The position numbers and the translations under genes were made by a program. A DNA stretch of 64,000 nt, taken from the NCBI GenBank assembly GCA_035695765.1, contig DASRRI010000106.1, forward strand, positions 3,395 to 67,394, read 5' to 3'. Source of the DNA: Dongia_A sp035695765. GTDB lineage: Bacteria; Pseudomonadota; Alphaproteobacteria; Dongiales; Dongiaceae. Of the stretch, positions 51,851 to 60,726 are shown piece by piece (position 1 is the first letter of the stretch; every line of letters starts with the position of its first letter). The notes under the pieces are model-generated. The model made no database searches and was not told the DNA's origin. It saw only the letters and a program-made list of their open reading frames with translations.

Positions 51851-52291
51851 CTATTGCGTTCCGGGCGTGGCGGGAGAATCCGTGGGCGCGGGTTGGAAAT
51901 CGGCGTGAACGACCTCCGCGGCTGCGGCCGGCTTCTTTGCCAGTTCCCGGGCTGGCTGGCCGGAGGCAAACTGCGTGCGAATGAATAGATCGCCGAATAT
52001 CCCCTCCCTGTCATAGGTCAGCGCAAAGCCGGAGAAGGAACTGACAGCTTCTCCGTCCGCTTTGGTCTTACCCGCATCGTCTTTTTTCGTGGCTACGGGC
52101 GGTGCCATTTCGCCGACATAGCGCTTGAGTCCTGCATTTACTTCGAGAGGTGTTTGCGGGTTATCGTTCACGTGAATCGCCAGGTTGAAACTCGTGCTCT
52201 CGCCATAGATGAGCGTATCCTGGCAACCGGCTACGAACGCGCAGGCAGCTGTCAACGCGCTGAGCACCATAATCGATCGACAAGCTCTCAT
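51851..52291 (-). CDS. Lipoprotein, unknown function (third of a related set)
   Basis: 146 residues. Lipobox FVAGC follows a signal peptide. The mature part includes IYGESTSFNLAIHVNDNP and a tail of REGIFGDLFIRTQFASGQPA. It shares spacing and motifs with the next lipoprotein (52313-52783): a short TxxYxxST region after Cys, an NxxQT-like segment, and a G-I-F...ATG/ASG-x-A-R-E end. GGGGGAAGTC precedes the ATG. No known family. Confidence 0.68.
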   Translation of the reverse strand: MRACRSIMVLSALTAACAFVAGCQDTLIYGESTSFNLAIHVNDNPQTPLEVNAGLKRYVGEMAPPVATKKDDAGKTKADGEAVSSFSGFALTYDREGIFGDLFIRTQFASGQPARELAKKPAAAAEVVHADFQPAPTDSPATPGTQ

Positions 52292-52312
52292 GACTTCCCC
52301 CGAATATTCGAC

Positions 52313-52783
52313 CTATTGCTTCGGCGCATGCGGAATGGCGCAACTGAAGAACTTCGTCATGTCCGCAGTTGTGGCCTGATTGTTCGAGGCGGCGGACGGG
52401 TCGGCGACTTGCTTGGCAAACTCCCGTGCGGCATCGCCGGTTGCGAGATACTCTGTGAACCCGGTAACGAAAATGCCCTGAACCTTAAGTTCCGAACAAG
52501 ACAGCACTCCCATCGCTTCGTGGGCGTTGAGATTGCTCTGGTCAATGGAGCCGTCGTCTTTCAAGACCGGCGCTGACTTCGGCACGATGGCGGCAAAGCG
52601 CCGATCATAGCCTACGATGAGATGGCCGGCGGTCTGGTCAGCGTTCATCGCGCCATTGAGGCCGACTATGGTGTTGCTGCCTACGTAAAGATTGGTTGGC
52701 TGGCATCCCGTCAGTTCCGCGATCAGGGCCAGCGCTGCTCCAGTTGCGATGGCAAACCGGCGGGCTGTTGGCACAATAGACAT
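52313..52783 (-). CDS. Lipoprotein, unknown function (second of a related set)
   Basis: 156 residues. Signal peptide and lipobox ELTGC. The mature part has NLYVGSNTIVGLNGAMNADQ and ends with FVTGFTEYLATGDAAREFAK, both echoing the 51851 lipoprotein. Its start, with a strong GAGGGGAAGTCGC ribosome site, lies inside the 3' end of the upstream lipoprotein gene, overlapping it by 61 bases. The overlap includes its signal peptide, so the start is trusted. Confidence 0.7.
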   Translation of the reverse strand: MSIVPTARRFAIATGAALALIAELTGCQPTNLYVGSNTIVGLNGAMNADQTAGHLIVGYDRRFAAIVPKSAPVLKDDGSIDQSNLNAHEAMGVLSCSELKVQGIFVTGFTEYLATGDAAREFAKQVADPSAASNNQATTADMTKFFSCAIPHAPKQ

Positions 52784-53271
52784 GCGACTTCCCCTCTCGT
52801 CACTTCGAAGATCTCGAGCATGGTCTCGTCCGGTTGTTCCGGCAGGTAGGTCAAGCGATAGAAACGAGCGTCCCCCGCACTAACGCGTGCCATGACCGTG
52901 GTTGCGCGGAGACCCAGCGTGAGACTCATGTCATCGCGCGCGAACGTCGTCTCGAGGCCGAGCGTGCGGGAATCGCGCGCAAAGGAGGCGCGCTCCGGCA
53001 GCGGTGCGGTGAAATAGTGCCAGCCGGGGGTCAGCTCCTGTGCGTCGCGCTTGTCGAAGACGTAGGAGCGGCGGCCGATGCCGACCTGCAATCCGGGATC
53101 ATCGGCACGGGTATGGAGATAGGCGCCGGCGGAATAGACGTCGACGACCCAGGCGCCTTCGGCGCTGGTGACGCGGGATGCGAGGAGTCCGACATTGTCA
53201 AAGGCGCAGCCTGCGATCAGCGCGGACGCCAGCGCCAGAACGAGGCCGTTCCAAAGGCACGAAATCCCCAC
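52723..53271 (-). CDS. Lipoprotein, unknown function (first of a related set)
   Basis: 182 residues. Signal and lipobox ALIAGC. The mature region has VYSAGAYLHTRADDPGLQVG and RRSYVFDKRDAQELTPG, then a beta-rich part ending in a Cys pair (VACLLCQQ). The AxxxxADxxx-h-x-VGxxRR pattern is weakly like the other two lipoproteins. It probably leads a three-gene transcript with 52313 and 51851. No family recognised. Confidence 0.66.
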   Translation of the reverse strand: MGISCLWNGLVLALASALIAGCAFDNVGLLASRVTSAEGAWVVDVYSAGAYLHTRADDPGLQVGIGRRSYVFDKRDAQELTPGWHYFTAPLPERASFARDSRTLGLETTFARDDMSLTLGLRATTVMARVSAGDARFYRLTYLPEQPDETMLEIFEVTRGEVACLLCQQPAGLPSQLEQRWP

Positions 53272-53401
53272 CGCTACGCCCCCCGTTGCGGTCTTATAGG
53301 AAGCGTAACAGCGTTATAGGATCGTATCTACCAAAAATCGCGGCGGCGCGGGCACTTGCAGGTGAATTGCGAAACGTCACCTCTGCGGTGTGCGGCCTGC
53401 C

Positions 53402-53878
53402 CTAGACCTTCTTCAGCAGCCCATGCGCGCGGTGCCATTCCTCGAGCGATTGGCCGGGATATTCATCGCATTGCTGATCGCCGGGCTTAGCATCGACAGG
53501 CACCCAATCGGCTTTCGAATCCAGCAGGATATGCACGTGTTCCGGTGCCTTCGGCAGCTTGCTGTCGATGGCGCTGGCGAACGGGTGGATGAGCTCCGGC
53601 CAGCGTGGATCCCAGACCCAAAGCGCAGTGCCGCATTTGCTGCAGAAGCTGCGCTCGCCGGGACTCTTTTTGCCGTCAATCCGCGCATGGAACTTGGTGA
53701 TGAATTTCTTGCCGCGGACTTTCAGGCTCTTGGCATTGGCGCCAAGATTGATGGCATAGCCGCCGCCGCCCGCGGTCTTGCGGCAGATCGAGCAATAGCA
53801 CCGAAGATAGGGGGCGGGGGCGTAGGCCTTCACGTCGAACTTCACCGCGCCGCAATGGCAGGAGCCTTTCAACTGCAT
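53402..53878 (-). CDS. GFA family protein (glutathione-dependent formaldehyde-activating-like)
   Basis: 158 residues. Zinc-binding Cys motifs are CHCGAVKFDV, RCYCSICRKTAGG and SFCSKCGTAL, as in GFA/CENP-V proteins. Family members bind zinc; some bind glutathione and aid formaldehyde detoxification, but many have other roles. The window also holds formate dehydrogenase and SBP56, so a C1 role is possible but not shown. Confidence 0.88.
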   Translation of the reverse strand: MQLKGSCHCGAVKFDVKAYAPAPYLRCYCSICRKTAGGGGYAINLGANAKSLKVRGKKFITKFHARIDGKKSPGERSFCSKCGTALWVWDPRWPELIHPFASAIDSKLPKAPEHVHILLDSKADWVPVDAKPGDQQCDEYPGQSLEEWHRAHGLLKKV

Positions 53879-53911
53879 GGGTCACTCCGTGCTTTGGTGA
53901 GGAGCGCCACC

Positions 53912-54724
53912 TCAGGCGACGCGTTGGAGGCTGATATATCGCCCCGGCGTCAGGCCGAGATGCGCCTTGAAATGCCGCGTGAAATGACTCTGGTCGGCGA
54001 AACCCGCGCCCGCCGCCGCTTCGGCGAGGCTCGCGCCCGTCGCCAGCAGGCGCTGCGCCCGCGCCACGCGCTTTGCCACCAGGTAGCGGTGCGGCGAGCT
54101 GCCGAACGCGGCACGAAACGCTCGCGCCAAGGCGTAGCGGTCGAGCCCGGTCGCCTGTTCCAGCTCGGCTGACGAGATCGCGGGATCGGTGGTTTCCTCA
54201 AGCAACTGCCGCGCCCGCTCGGCTGCAGCCAGCGAATGGCGCGCACCGGGGCGGGGCGGCCGACGGTCGCTGCGCCGGTCGAGCGTGTCGGCGAGGCGGG
54301 CGATCAGCCCGTCCATCGCCATCGGCGCCAGCGCGTGGGGGAAATCCTCGAACGCTTCCGTAACGATGGCGGCAAGCTCATCATCGCGGGCCACCGCTTC
54401 GCATATGAAGGGCGGCGGAGCGCCGTCGAGTGCGGCGCAGATCAAGGCCGGATCCACATAGAGCATGCGATAGGTGAAGCCATCCTTGATGCCGGCATGG
54501 CCATCATGGACTTCATCCGGATGCAGCACCATGGTTTGGCCTTTGCTGCTGGCTCGTACGGCGCTGCGATAGTGGAATTCCTGTACGCCATCGAGCGTGA
54601 CGCCGATGGCGTAGCAATCGTGGCGATGCGGATCATAGGCATGGCCGTGGAACCGCGCCGCAAGCCGGCGAAAGCCAGGGCAGGGTTCGTCTTGCCGAAG
54701 AAAGTCGTCGCGCGCCTGCATCAT
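53912..54724 (-). CDS. AraC family transcriptional regulator with cupin-like sensor
   Basis: About 270 residues. The N-terminal AraC-binding cupin contains HGHAYDPHRHDCYAIGVT. The C-terminal double helix-turn-helix (about 165-268) includes YALARAFRAAFGSSPHRYLV and AGAGFADQSHFTRHFKAHLG. It is divergent from the DUF2000 gene, 47 bases away, and probably regulates it. Start at ATG 54724; an in-frame TTG six bases upstream is possible. Confidence 0.88.
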   Translation of the reverse strand: MMQARDDFLRQDEPCPGFRRLAARFHGHAYDPHRHDCYAIGVTLDGVQEFHYRSAVRASSKGQTMVLHPDEVHDGHAGIKDGFTYRMLYVDPALICAALDGAPPPFICEAVARDDELAAIVTEAFEDFPHALAPMAMDGLIARLADTLDRRSDRRPPRPGARHSLAAAERARQLLEETTDPAISSAELEQATGLDRYALARAFRAAFGSSPHRYLVAKRVARAQRLLATGASLAEAAAGAGFADQSHFTRHFKAHLGLTPGRYISLQRVA

Positions 54725-54771
54725 GCACAAACGTTCAAGACCGAAGGGCCGAGGCTCCCATTATTGCAGAC

Positions 54772-55182
54772 ATGATCTATCCGACAAAGACCGCCCTTGT
54801 GCTCCGCCGCGATCTGCTGCCCTGGCAGGTCGCCAATGTGGCCGCCTTCCTGACCGGCGGGCTCGCCGGCACCTACCCGGAAATCGTCGGCGAACCGTAC
54901 CGAGACGGCAGCGGCCGATTCTACACACCCTTGGTGCGGGAGCCGGTGTTCGTCTTTGGCGCCGATGCCGCCGACCTCATGCGCACCCATCAGCGGGCGA
55001 TGTCGCGCACCTTGCGGATCGCGATCTATACTGCGCCCTTGTTCAAGACCAGCAACGATTCCGACAACCGCGCCGCGGTCGGGGAACAGGCGACGGAGGC
55101 ACTCGACCTGGTGGGAATCGGCATCCACGCCGAGCGGAAGGTTGTGGACAAGGTCATCAACGGCTTGAAATTCTTCGTCTAA
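54772..55182 (+). CDS. DUF2000 family protein
   Basis: 136 residues of the DUF2000 (peptidyl-tRNA hydrolase 2-like fold) family: TALVLRRDLLPWQVANVAAF at the start, GRFYTPLVREPVFVFGADA, then NDSDNRAAVGEQATEALDLV. Function unknown. Adjacent AraC regulator on the opposite strand is a common neighbour for this family. Confidence 0.83.
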   Translation: MIYPTKTALVLRRDLLPWQVANVAAFLTGGLAGTYPEIVGEPYRDGSGRFYTPLVREPVFVFGADAADLMRTHQRAMSRTLRIAIYTAPLFKTSNDSDNRAAVGEQATEALDLVGIGIHAERKVVDKVINGLKFFV

Positions 55183-55268
55183 CATCGCCCCAGCGCGGCG
55201 TTTTCGGCGGTTGACGAAGCCGCGCCGTCCGGTCTCTATGTCGCCCCGAATTATGGGGTGTCATTTTC

Positions 55269-56201
55269 ATGGTTTCCTTGGTTTTTCACGGCGGTCACTA
55301 CAAGACCGGCTCGACCAGCCTGCAGCACACGTTGCGGGCGGGGGAAAGCGCGCTGGCGGCCGCCGGCATTCTCTATCCACGCGGGCCGGCCGATGGCCAG
55401 TTCACCGATGTTCTGCACGCCGACGTGTTGAACGACTGTTTCACCGGCCGGTACGATCGAGCGGACCGTTACCTCTCGGAGGTAATTGCGACCGCGGAGG
55501 CGCAGAATTGCAAGACGGTACTGCTGTCCTGCGAGATGGCCACCTCCTTCCACGAGTATCCGGATGCCTTCGCGCACTGGGCGGAGATAACCGGCCGCCT
55601 GTTCGACGACATCCGCTATGTGTTCGTGGTGCGCGACGCTGTCGGCTATGCGTGTTCGGGATATCGCGAGCTGGTAAGGTCCGGCCGCGCCTCGTTCCAT
55701 TTCGATGCGGTCAGGGGCGAACTCGCCAAACAGCTTTGCCTGCAGCAGCGCTCGATCGTGTTCTTCCGCAACTGGGATAGCAAGCGCGTGACGCTTCTGA
55801 GCTACCGGGCGCTGGCGGCGGAGAACCTGGTGCGCGACCTGGTGCGGGCGCTGGTCGGATTCGAGATCGATCCTGCGATTGTCGCTTTCCTCAACACGTC
55901 GCAGAAGAAGGCGCAAAACATTGCGGCGCTTCTGCTCAACGATGTATACGCCCTGCTGGGCGCGCAGATGGGCCAGGATGCATTCGCGCTCAACGTGCGC
56001 AATCTGGTCAAGGCGGGCGTCAAGCGCGGGAAGTTGCGCCGTGCTTTCGACGAGGAGCTGGCCGCGCGTATCGAACAGGCGTTCCTGGAGGTGACCAACG
56101 CCTATGTCCGCCGCGTGTTCGAGAGCGAGCAAGCTGCTTTCACGCGCAGCCTTGAGGAAATGCCGGCGGACGTACGCAGTTGGCTGACGGCAGAGTCCTA
56201 G
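55269..56201 (+). CDS. Sulfotransferase-like P-loop protein
   Basis: 310 residues. GGHYKTGSTSLQHTLR near the N-terminus is the 5'-phosphosulfate-binding loop of PAPS-dependent sulfotransferases, and YVFVVRDAVGYACSGYREL the 3'-phosphate-binding segment. Substrate unknown; such enzymes sulfate polysaccharides or lipids. Its 3' end overlaps the convergent kinase remnant by four bases. Confidence 0.75.
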   Translation: MVSLVFHGGHYKTGSTSLQHTLRAGESALAAAGILYPRGPADGQFTDVLHADVLNDCFTGRYDRADRYLSEVIATAEAQNCKTVLLSCEMATSFHEYPDAFAHWAEITGRLFDDIRYVFVVRDAVGYACSGYRELVRSGRASFHFDAVRGELAKQLCLQQRSIVFFRNWDSKRVTLLSYRALAAENLVRDLVRALVGFEIDPAIVAFLNTSQKKAQNIAALLLNDVYALLGAQMGQDAFALNVRNLVKAGVKRGKLRRAFDEELAARIEQAFLEVTNAYVRRVFESEQAAFTRSLEEMPADVRSWLTAES

Positions 56202-56875
56202 TCGGCGGCGGCGCGTCGGCGCCCATCGGCTTGCGGAGCGCGCCAGGCGGGGAGGTCGATGTGGACGCTGGTGCCGCGGCCAAGCTCGCTTTCGATCGTC
56301 ACCTGCCCGCCATGCAGCTCCGCCAGCGTGCGCACCAGGATGAGGCCGAGGCCGCTTCCCTTGTGCCGGCGGCTGTGCGCGCTGTCGACCTGCGAGAACG
56401 GCTCCATCAGGCGCGGCAGGTCGCGCGCGGCGATGCCGATACCGGTATCCGAGACCGTGAGGCGGATGACGCCCTGATTGGTCGGGGCAAGGGCGATCGT
56501 GATATGTCCGCCTTCCGCCGAGAACTTGATTGCGTTTGAGAGCAGGTTGAACAGCAGCTGACGGAAGCTGCGTGCATCAACGATGAGGCTCGGGACAGCT
56601 GGGTCGATCTGCTGGGCCAGCGTCAAGCCGGCACGGGCGACCTGGTCAGCCATGATGGTCGCGACTTCGCCAACCAGGCCGGCGGCGTCCACCAGCTCCT
56701 CGCTCAGCTCCATCGTGCCGGCTTCGATCTTGGCGAGGTCGAGCAGGTCATTGATCAGCTCCAGCAGGTGCGTGCCGCTGGCATGGATGTCGGCGGCGTA
56801 GCCGCGATGGGCCGGCGCTCTCTCGTTCAGAACCATGCCGAGGCGCATCACATCCGAGAAGCCGAGGAGCTCCAA
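56198..56875 (-). pseudogene. Truncated histidine kinase lacking the H box
   Basis: About 225 codons encode the second HisKA helix onward (GFSDVMRLG, INDLLDLAKIEAGTMELSEE) and a complete HATPase_c domain (LLFNLLSNAIKFSAEGG, DTGIGIA, GSGLGLILVRTL). The expected SHELRTPLN stretch with the phosphoacceptor His is absent; upstream sequence in frame reads unrelated residues. No good start codon precedes it. Probably a 5'-truncated remnant; the unread alternative is a functional ATPase-only partner protein. Confidence 0.7.
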
Positions 56876-56960
56876 TAAAGGAAGGTTTAACGATAGCGGA
56901 TTGAGCCAAGGCCTATGCCAAAGGATATGCCATGACCGGAGGTTTCTGCCGCGATGGGCG

Positions 56961-57998
56961 CTACGCCCAGCCGGCGCGGTCCATGATCATGACGGCCTCG
57001 GCATTGTTCTTGCCGAGTTCGACGACGTTGATCGCGTCTTCCTTGAAGCCGCCCCAGGCGGTGATAACCGGCGACTGCTCGGCCCCGTCGCGCACCGGAT
57101 ATTCGAAATTGGCACCGGCGAAGATCGCCTGCGCTTCGGGCGAGATCATGAATTCCAGAAATTTGATCGCATTGTCTTTGTTGGGCGAATACGCGGCGAC
57201 GCCGGCACCCGACACGTTCACATGGGCGCCGCGATCGCCCTGGTTGGGGAAGAAGACCTTGCACTTGGCCAGCTTCGCCTTCAGCGCATCGTCATCGCCC
57301 GAGAGCATGCGGGCGAAGTAATAGGTGTTGGACACTGCGACGTCACCTTCGCCGGCGACCAGTGCGTTGATCTGGTCGATGTCGCCGCCCTTGGGCGGGC
57401 GCGCCATATTGGCGACGATGCCGTTGCACCAGGTCTGCGCTGCCTCCGCCCCGTCATTGTGGATGATGGAGGCGACCAGCGATTGGTTGTAGATGTTGTT
57501 GGACGAGCGGATGAGCACCCGCTTCTTCCACTTCTCTTCCGCCAGTGCTTCATAGGTGGAGAGGTCCTCCGCCTTTATCTTGGCGGTATCATAGACGAAG
57601 ACGCGCGCGCGCTTTGTGAAGGAGAACCAGAGTCCCGTCGGTTCGCGCAGATAGGCGGGGATATGCTTCTCCAGTTCCGCCGAGCTGACCGGTTGATAGA
57701 TGCCCTGGTCCTGGGCCCGCCACAGATTGCCGGCATCGACCGTGATGAAGAGATCGCACGGACATTCCTCGCCCTCGAGCTTGATACGCTCCATCAGCTC
57801 TTCGCCAGTGCCCTTGATCTGGTTGACCGCGATGCCGGTTTCTTCGGTGAAACGCGCGAACAAGTGCTCGTCGGCCGGATAGTGGCGTGCGGAATAGATG
57901 TTCACCTCGCCTGCGTCAGCGCGCGCCCGCGGGCCGCGCAGCATGGCGGCGCCGGCGAGACCCGCCGTGGTGAGCATCATCGAACGGCGCGTGAACAT
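56961..57998 (-). CDS. Iron(III) ABC transporter substrate-binding protein (FutA/FbpA-like)
   Basis: 345 residues. The N-terminal MFTRRSMMLTTAGLAGAAML has a twin-arginine-like export signal cut near residue 28. NIYSARHYPADEHLFARFTE, GTGEELMERIKLEGE, LIRSSNNIYNQSLVASIIHN and VSNTYYFARML match the ferric-binding family, with the Tyr pair typical of Fe3+ coordination. It delivers iron to a permease, but no permease or ATPase gene adjoins it. A Fur-like site lies upstream. Confidence 0.87.
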   Translation of the reverse strand: MFTRRSMMLTTAGLAGAAMLRGPRARADAGEVNIYSARHYPADEHLFARFTEETGIAVNQIKGTGEELMERIKLEGEECPCDLFITVDAGNLWRAQDQGIYQPVSSAELEKHIPAYLREPTGLWFSFTKRARVFVYDTAKIKAEDLSTYEALAEEKWKKRVLIRSSNNIYNQSLVASIIHNDGAEAAQTWCNGIVANMARPPKGGDIDQINALVAGEGDVAVSNTYYFARMLSGDDDALKAKLAKCKVFFPNQGDRGAHVNVSGAGVAAYSPNKDNAIKFLEFMISPEAQAIFAGANFEYPVRDGAEQSPVITAWGGFKEDAINVVELGKNNAEAVMIMDRAGWA

Positions 57999-58060
57999 CG
58001 CGGTACTCCAGTGAAATGTGCTTGCCGCGAAAGATAGAAGGCCCCCGGTCGAGATGCAAC

Positions 58061-58075
58061 TGCGACTTATTTGCA
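58061..58075. promoter_or_regulatory. Fur-box-like palindrome upstream of iron-binding protein gene
   Basis: TGCGACTTATTTGCA is an interrupted palindrome (TGC-x-A-x-T-x-A-x-T-x-GCA) resembling the alphaproteobacterial Fur/Irr-type operators. It lies about 63 bases upstream of the FutA-like start codon, where repression under iron repletion would be expected. Binding is inference. Confidence 0.45.
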
Positions 58076-58244
58076 CATTGTCACGAGGCCGTGAGCGGCG
58101 CTGAGCCGCGATGTCTCAGGGCTGTGGCGCGCTTCACAGCATGGTTGGCGCTGAGGCCCTACATCCATCCGCGACGGGCAGGCGACGAGTAGAGATCGCC
58201 CGTCGGGAGGCCGGATCATGCGGCCGGTTGCTGGAGGGTACGAC

Positions 58245-59879
58245 ATGCGCGACCATCTGTTGAGCGCTGCCGCCGTGATCGCCTTGATGGCATCCGGCGC
58301 CGCGGCCCATGAGAAGCCCGCATCTTTGATCCAGGGCCTGGGCGATCACCACCACATCATCGCGACCGCGCAGAATTATGCGCAGCGATACTTCGATCAG
58401 GGGCTCATCCTCGCTTTCGCCTTCAATCACGCTGAAGCGATCCGCGCGTTCCACCGCGCGTCGGAGCTGGACCCGAAATCGCCGATGCCGCTCTGGGGCA
58501 TGGCTTATGCGCTCGGTCCCAACTACAACCTGCCGGCGGGACCGGAGCAGCTGAAGCAGGCCTACGACCTCACGCAGCAGGCACTGACGCTGGCGGAGAA
58601 GGCGCCGGCGCGCGAGCACGCCTATGTCGGAGCGCTGGTGGCGCGCTATTCCAGCGATCCCAAGGCCGACCGGCACAAGCTCGCGGAAGCCTTTGCCGCG
58701 CGCATGAAGGCGTTGAGCGAAGCCTATCCTGACGATCTCGATGCCGCGACGCTCTATGCGGAAAGCCTGATGGATCTCAATCCCTGGAAATTGTGGTCCA
58801 AGGATGGGGAGCCTTGGTCCCGGACTCTGGAGATCATCGCGGTTCTCGAGCGTGTCCTGGCACGCGATCCGCAGCATCCGGGTGCCAACCATCTCTATAT
58901 CCACGCCGTCGAAGCATCGCCGCATCCGGAATGGGGCCTGGCGGCGGCCAAGCGACTGGAGACCATCGCGCCGGCGGCGGGCCATCTGGTTCACATGCCA
59001 TCGCACATCTACATGCTGGTCGGCGACTACAAAGCGGCAGCCGATGCGAACGTGATCGCGGCCGCGACCGATCAGACCTACATCGACACTGAGCATGTGA
59101 CCGGCGCCTATCCCATGCTCTATTTTCATCACAATCTGCATTTCATCGCCGCGGCGCGCGGCATGGAGGGGCGCTATGGCGATGCGCGCGCGGCGGCGGA
59201 GAAGCTGAGCCAAAGCCTGCATGTCCATGCCGGTGACATCCCGGCCCTCACGAACTTCATCACCGAATATTTCGGCATGTATCCGCTGCTGACCGACGTG
59301 CGCTTCCAGGATTGGAAGACCGTTCTGGCGGCGCCGGAACCCGCGAAGGACCTGCCGATCTCGCGCGGACTACGCCACTACGCACGAAGCGTTGCGCTCG
59401 CGGCGCAGGATGATGCCGAGCACGCAGTCTCGGAACGGGAAAGCCTGTCGAAGATCATCGACACGCTGCCGGCCGGCAGCCGCTACGGCAACTCGCCGGC
59501 GAAAGAGGTGCTGAGCATCGGCCTTGCGATCGTTGATGCGCGCATCGCGCAAGAGAAGGGCGATCTGGAAAAGGCCGTCAGCGATCTCGGCGTTGCGGTC
59601 GCCATGCAGGACCGGCTGGCCTACAACGAACCGGCGGATTGGCACTATCCGGTGCGCGAGAGCCTGGGCGCCGCTCTGCTGCTGGCCGGCCGCGCGGCCG
59701 AGGCGGAAGCGGTGTTCCGCGAAGATCTCAGGAGAAATCCCCGCGGCGGACGGTCCTTGTTCGGACTGACACAAGCCCCGCAGGCTGAGGGCAAGACTGA
59801 CGAAGCCGTCTTGGTGCGCCAGGAATTCAACGACGCCTGGCAGACATCCGAAGTCACGCCAAACCTCGACACGATGTGA
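58245..59879 (+). CDS. Exported TPR-repeat protein
   Basis: 544 residues. A signal peptide (residues 1-22, LSAAAVIALMASGAAAHE) precedes helical repeats over the whole length, with TPR-like units such as NHAEAIRAFHRASELDPKSP and several His-rich segments (LGDHHHIIATA, YFHHNLHFIAAARGM) that may bind metal. Secreted or periplasmic, function unknown. ATG 58245 with GGAGGGTACGAC is preferred over an earlier in-frame start. Confidence 0.8.
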   Translation: MRDHLLSAAAVIALMASGAAAHEKPASLIQGLGDHHHIIATAQNYAQRYFDQGLILAFAFNHAEAIRAFHRASELDPKSPMPLWGMAYALGPNYNLPAGPEQLKQAYDLTQQALTLAEKAPAREHAYVGALVARYSSDPKADRHKLAEAFAARMKALSEAYPDDLDAATLYAESLMDLNPWKLWSKDGEPWSRTLEIIAVLERVLARDPQHPGANHLYIHAVEASPHPEWGLAAAKRLETIAPAAGHLVHMPSHIYMLVGDYKAAADANVIAAATDQTYIDTEHVTGAYPMLYFHHNLHFIAAARGMEGRYGDARAAAEKLSQSLHVHAGDIPALTNFITEYFGMYPLLTDVRFQDWKTVLAAPEPAKDLPISRGLRHYARSVALAAQDDAEHAVSERESLSKIIDTLPAGSRYGNSPAKEVLSIGLAIVDARIAQEKGDLEKAVSDLGVAVAMQDRLAYNEPADWHYPVRESLGAALLLAGRAAEAEAVFREDLRRNPRGGRSLFGLTQAPQAEGKTDEAVLVRQEFNDAWQTSEVTPNLDTM

Positions 59880-59975
59880 ATTCATCATGCTGACCGAACA
59901 ATCGATCCGACTGCCGAACAGCGTGAGCTTGCGGCATGCGCTGCAAGGCAGGCTGCACTATTAGAAATCCTCCAC

Positions 59976-60066
59976 GCGCACCGCCCAGGAACGCGCAGAG
60001 GGGCGGTGCGCAATTGGGGGGCCGCCGCCCGGCAGCCCTGAAGGACCCGGGCGGCGGCAACCAATT
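59976..60066. other. Two tandem long stem-loops
   Basis: GCGCACCGCCC-N14-GGGCGGTGCGC (59976-60011) is a perfect 11-bp stem. Immediately after, AATTGG (60012-60017) encloses GCCGCCGCCCGG-N14-CCGGGCGGCGGC (60021-60058), a perfect 12-bp stem, and closes with CCAATT (60061-60066). Both loops are 14 bases. The pair lies in a gene-free spacer (59880-60198) and could be a terminator, a small RNA or a structured element. No U-tract follows on the plus strand. Confidence 0.75.
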
Positions 60067-60198
60067 TCCAGGCCACCTTTGTTCCTTGTGGCCCCGTTCA
60101 CAGCACGGTGAGCAGGGGCTCCCGATATGGAACGGTGAGGGCGCCAGGGCGTTGATCGGCAACGCGAGAGCTGGCAAGACCGCAAAGGGGAACCAGGA

Positions 60199-60405
60199 AT
60201 GAAACGGATTGGACAAAAGACCGGCGCTGTGCGTCAAGGGACGGGTGCGCGCGATCCGCGGCGGGTTCCGCTGATCGTGCCGCATGGTGGCGCCGAATCG
60301 GGCCGCGATTTCGAAAGTGCGTTCGATGTGCTGCGCCGTGACGAGCGGACCCGCGAATTGTGGCGCGGCGTTCCGGCCAAGCCCCGAGTCGCGCGGGCTT
60401 CCTGA
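60199..60405 (+). CDS. Small basic hypothetical protein
   Basis: 68 residues, basic and probably partly disordered at the N-terminus (MKRIGQKTGAVRQGTGARDP). No domain recognised. The ribosome site AGGGGAACCAGGA supports the start. It may be a real small gene, but evidence is limited to the reading frame and start signal. Confidence 0.45.
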   Translation: MKRIGQKTGAVRQGTGARDPRRVPLIVPHGGAESGRDFESAFDVLRRDERTRELWRGVPAKPRVARAS

Positions 60406-60525
60406 CTAATTCTCCACCTGCGCGCCCGGAAACTCTTTGCGGAACTCCTGCCTTGTTTTTTTGTTTACTAAAACCACGCGTCGGCTCATGGCGTCGTGGA
60501 CCAAGTCAGTAGCAGGAACGAAACA

Positions 60526-60726
60526 ATGCAGTATATCCGGCGACGCATTCAGCGTGTTTCGGGCGTCACGGTTCGTGACGAGCGGATCGAGAGCCGGGAT
60601 TTCTCGGTACATTCATTCCGGGAAGGCCGGGACAGTGAGCAGCGCGGCGATCATGACCGCAGAATGTCACAACCCGAGGCGCACGCGATCGATCGGATCG
60701 CCGGTGCTCATCGCCAGCGTACCTGA
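60526..60726 (+). CDS. Possible small basic protein
   Basis: 66 residues starting MQYIRRRIQRVSGV, rich in Arg and His, with a weak AGGAACG ribosome site. No domain is recognised, and it could be spurious. The surrounding 60406-60770 otherwise shows no clear gene. Confidence 0.25.
   Translation: MQYIRRRIQRVSGVTVRDERIESRDFSVHSFREGRDSEQRGDHDRRMSQPEAHAIDRIAGAHRQRT

Noticed and set aside
52167..52176. TTCACGTGAA core resembling parS
   Set aside because: Only the central 10 bases match; the flanking bases of the 14-bp site differ at four positions, so it is not called parS.
60412..60612. Minus-strand reading frame of 68 residues
   Set aside because: Opposes and overlaps another weak small frame, lacks a ribosome site and any family match.
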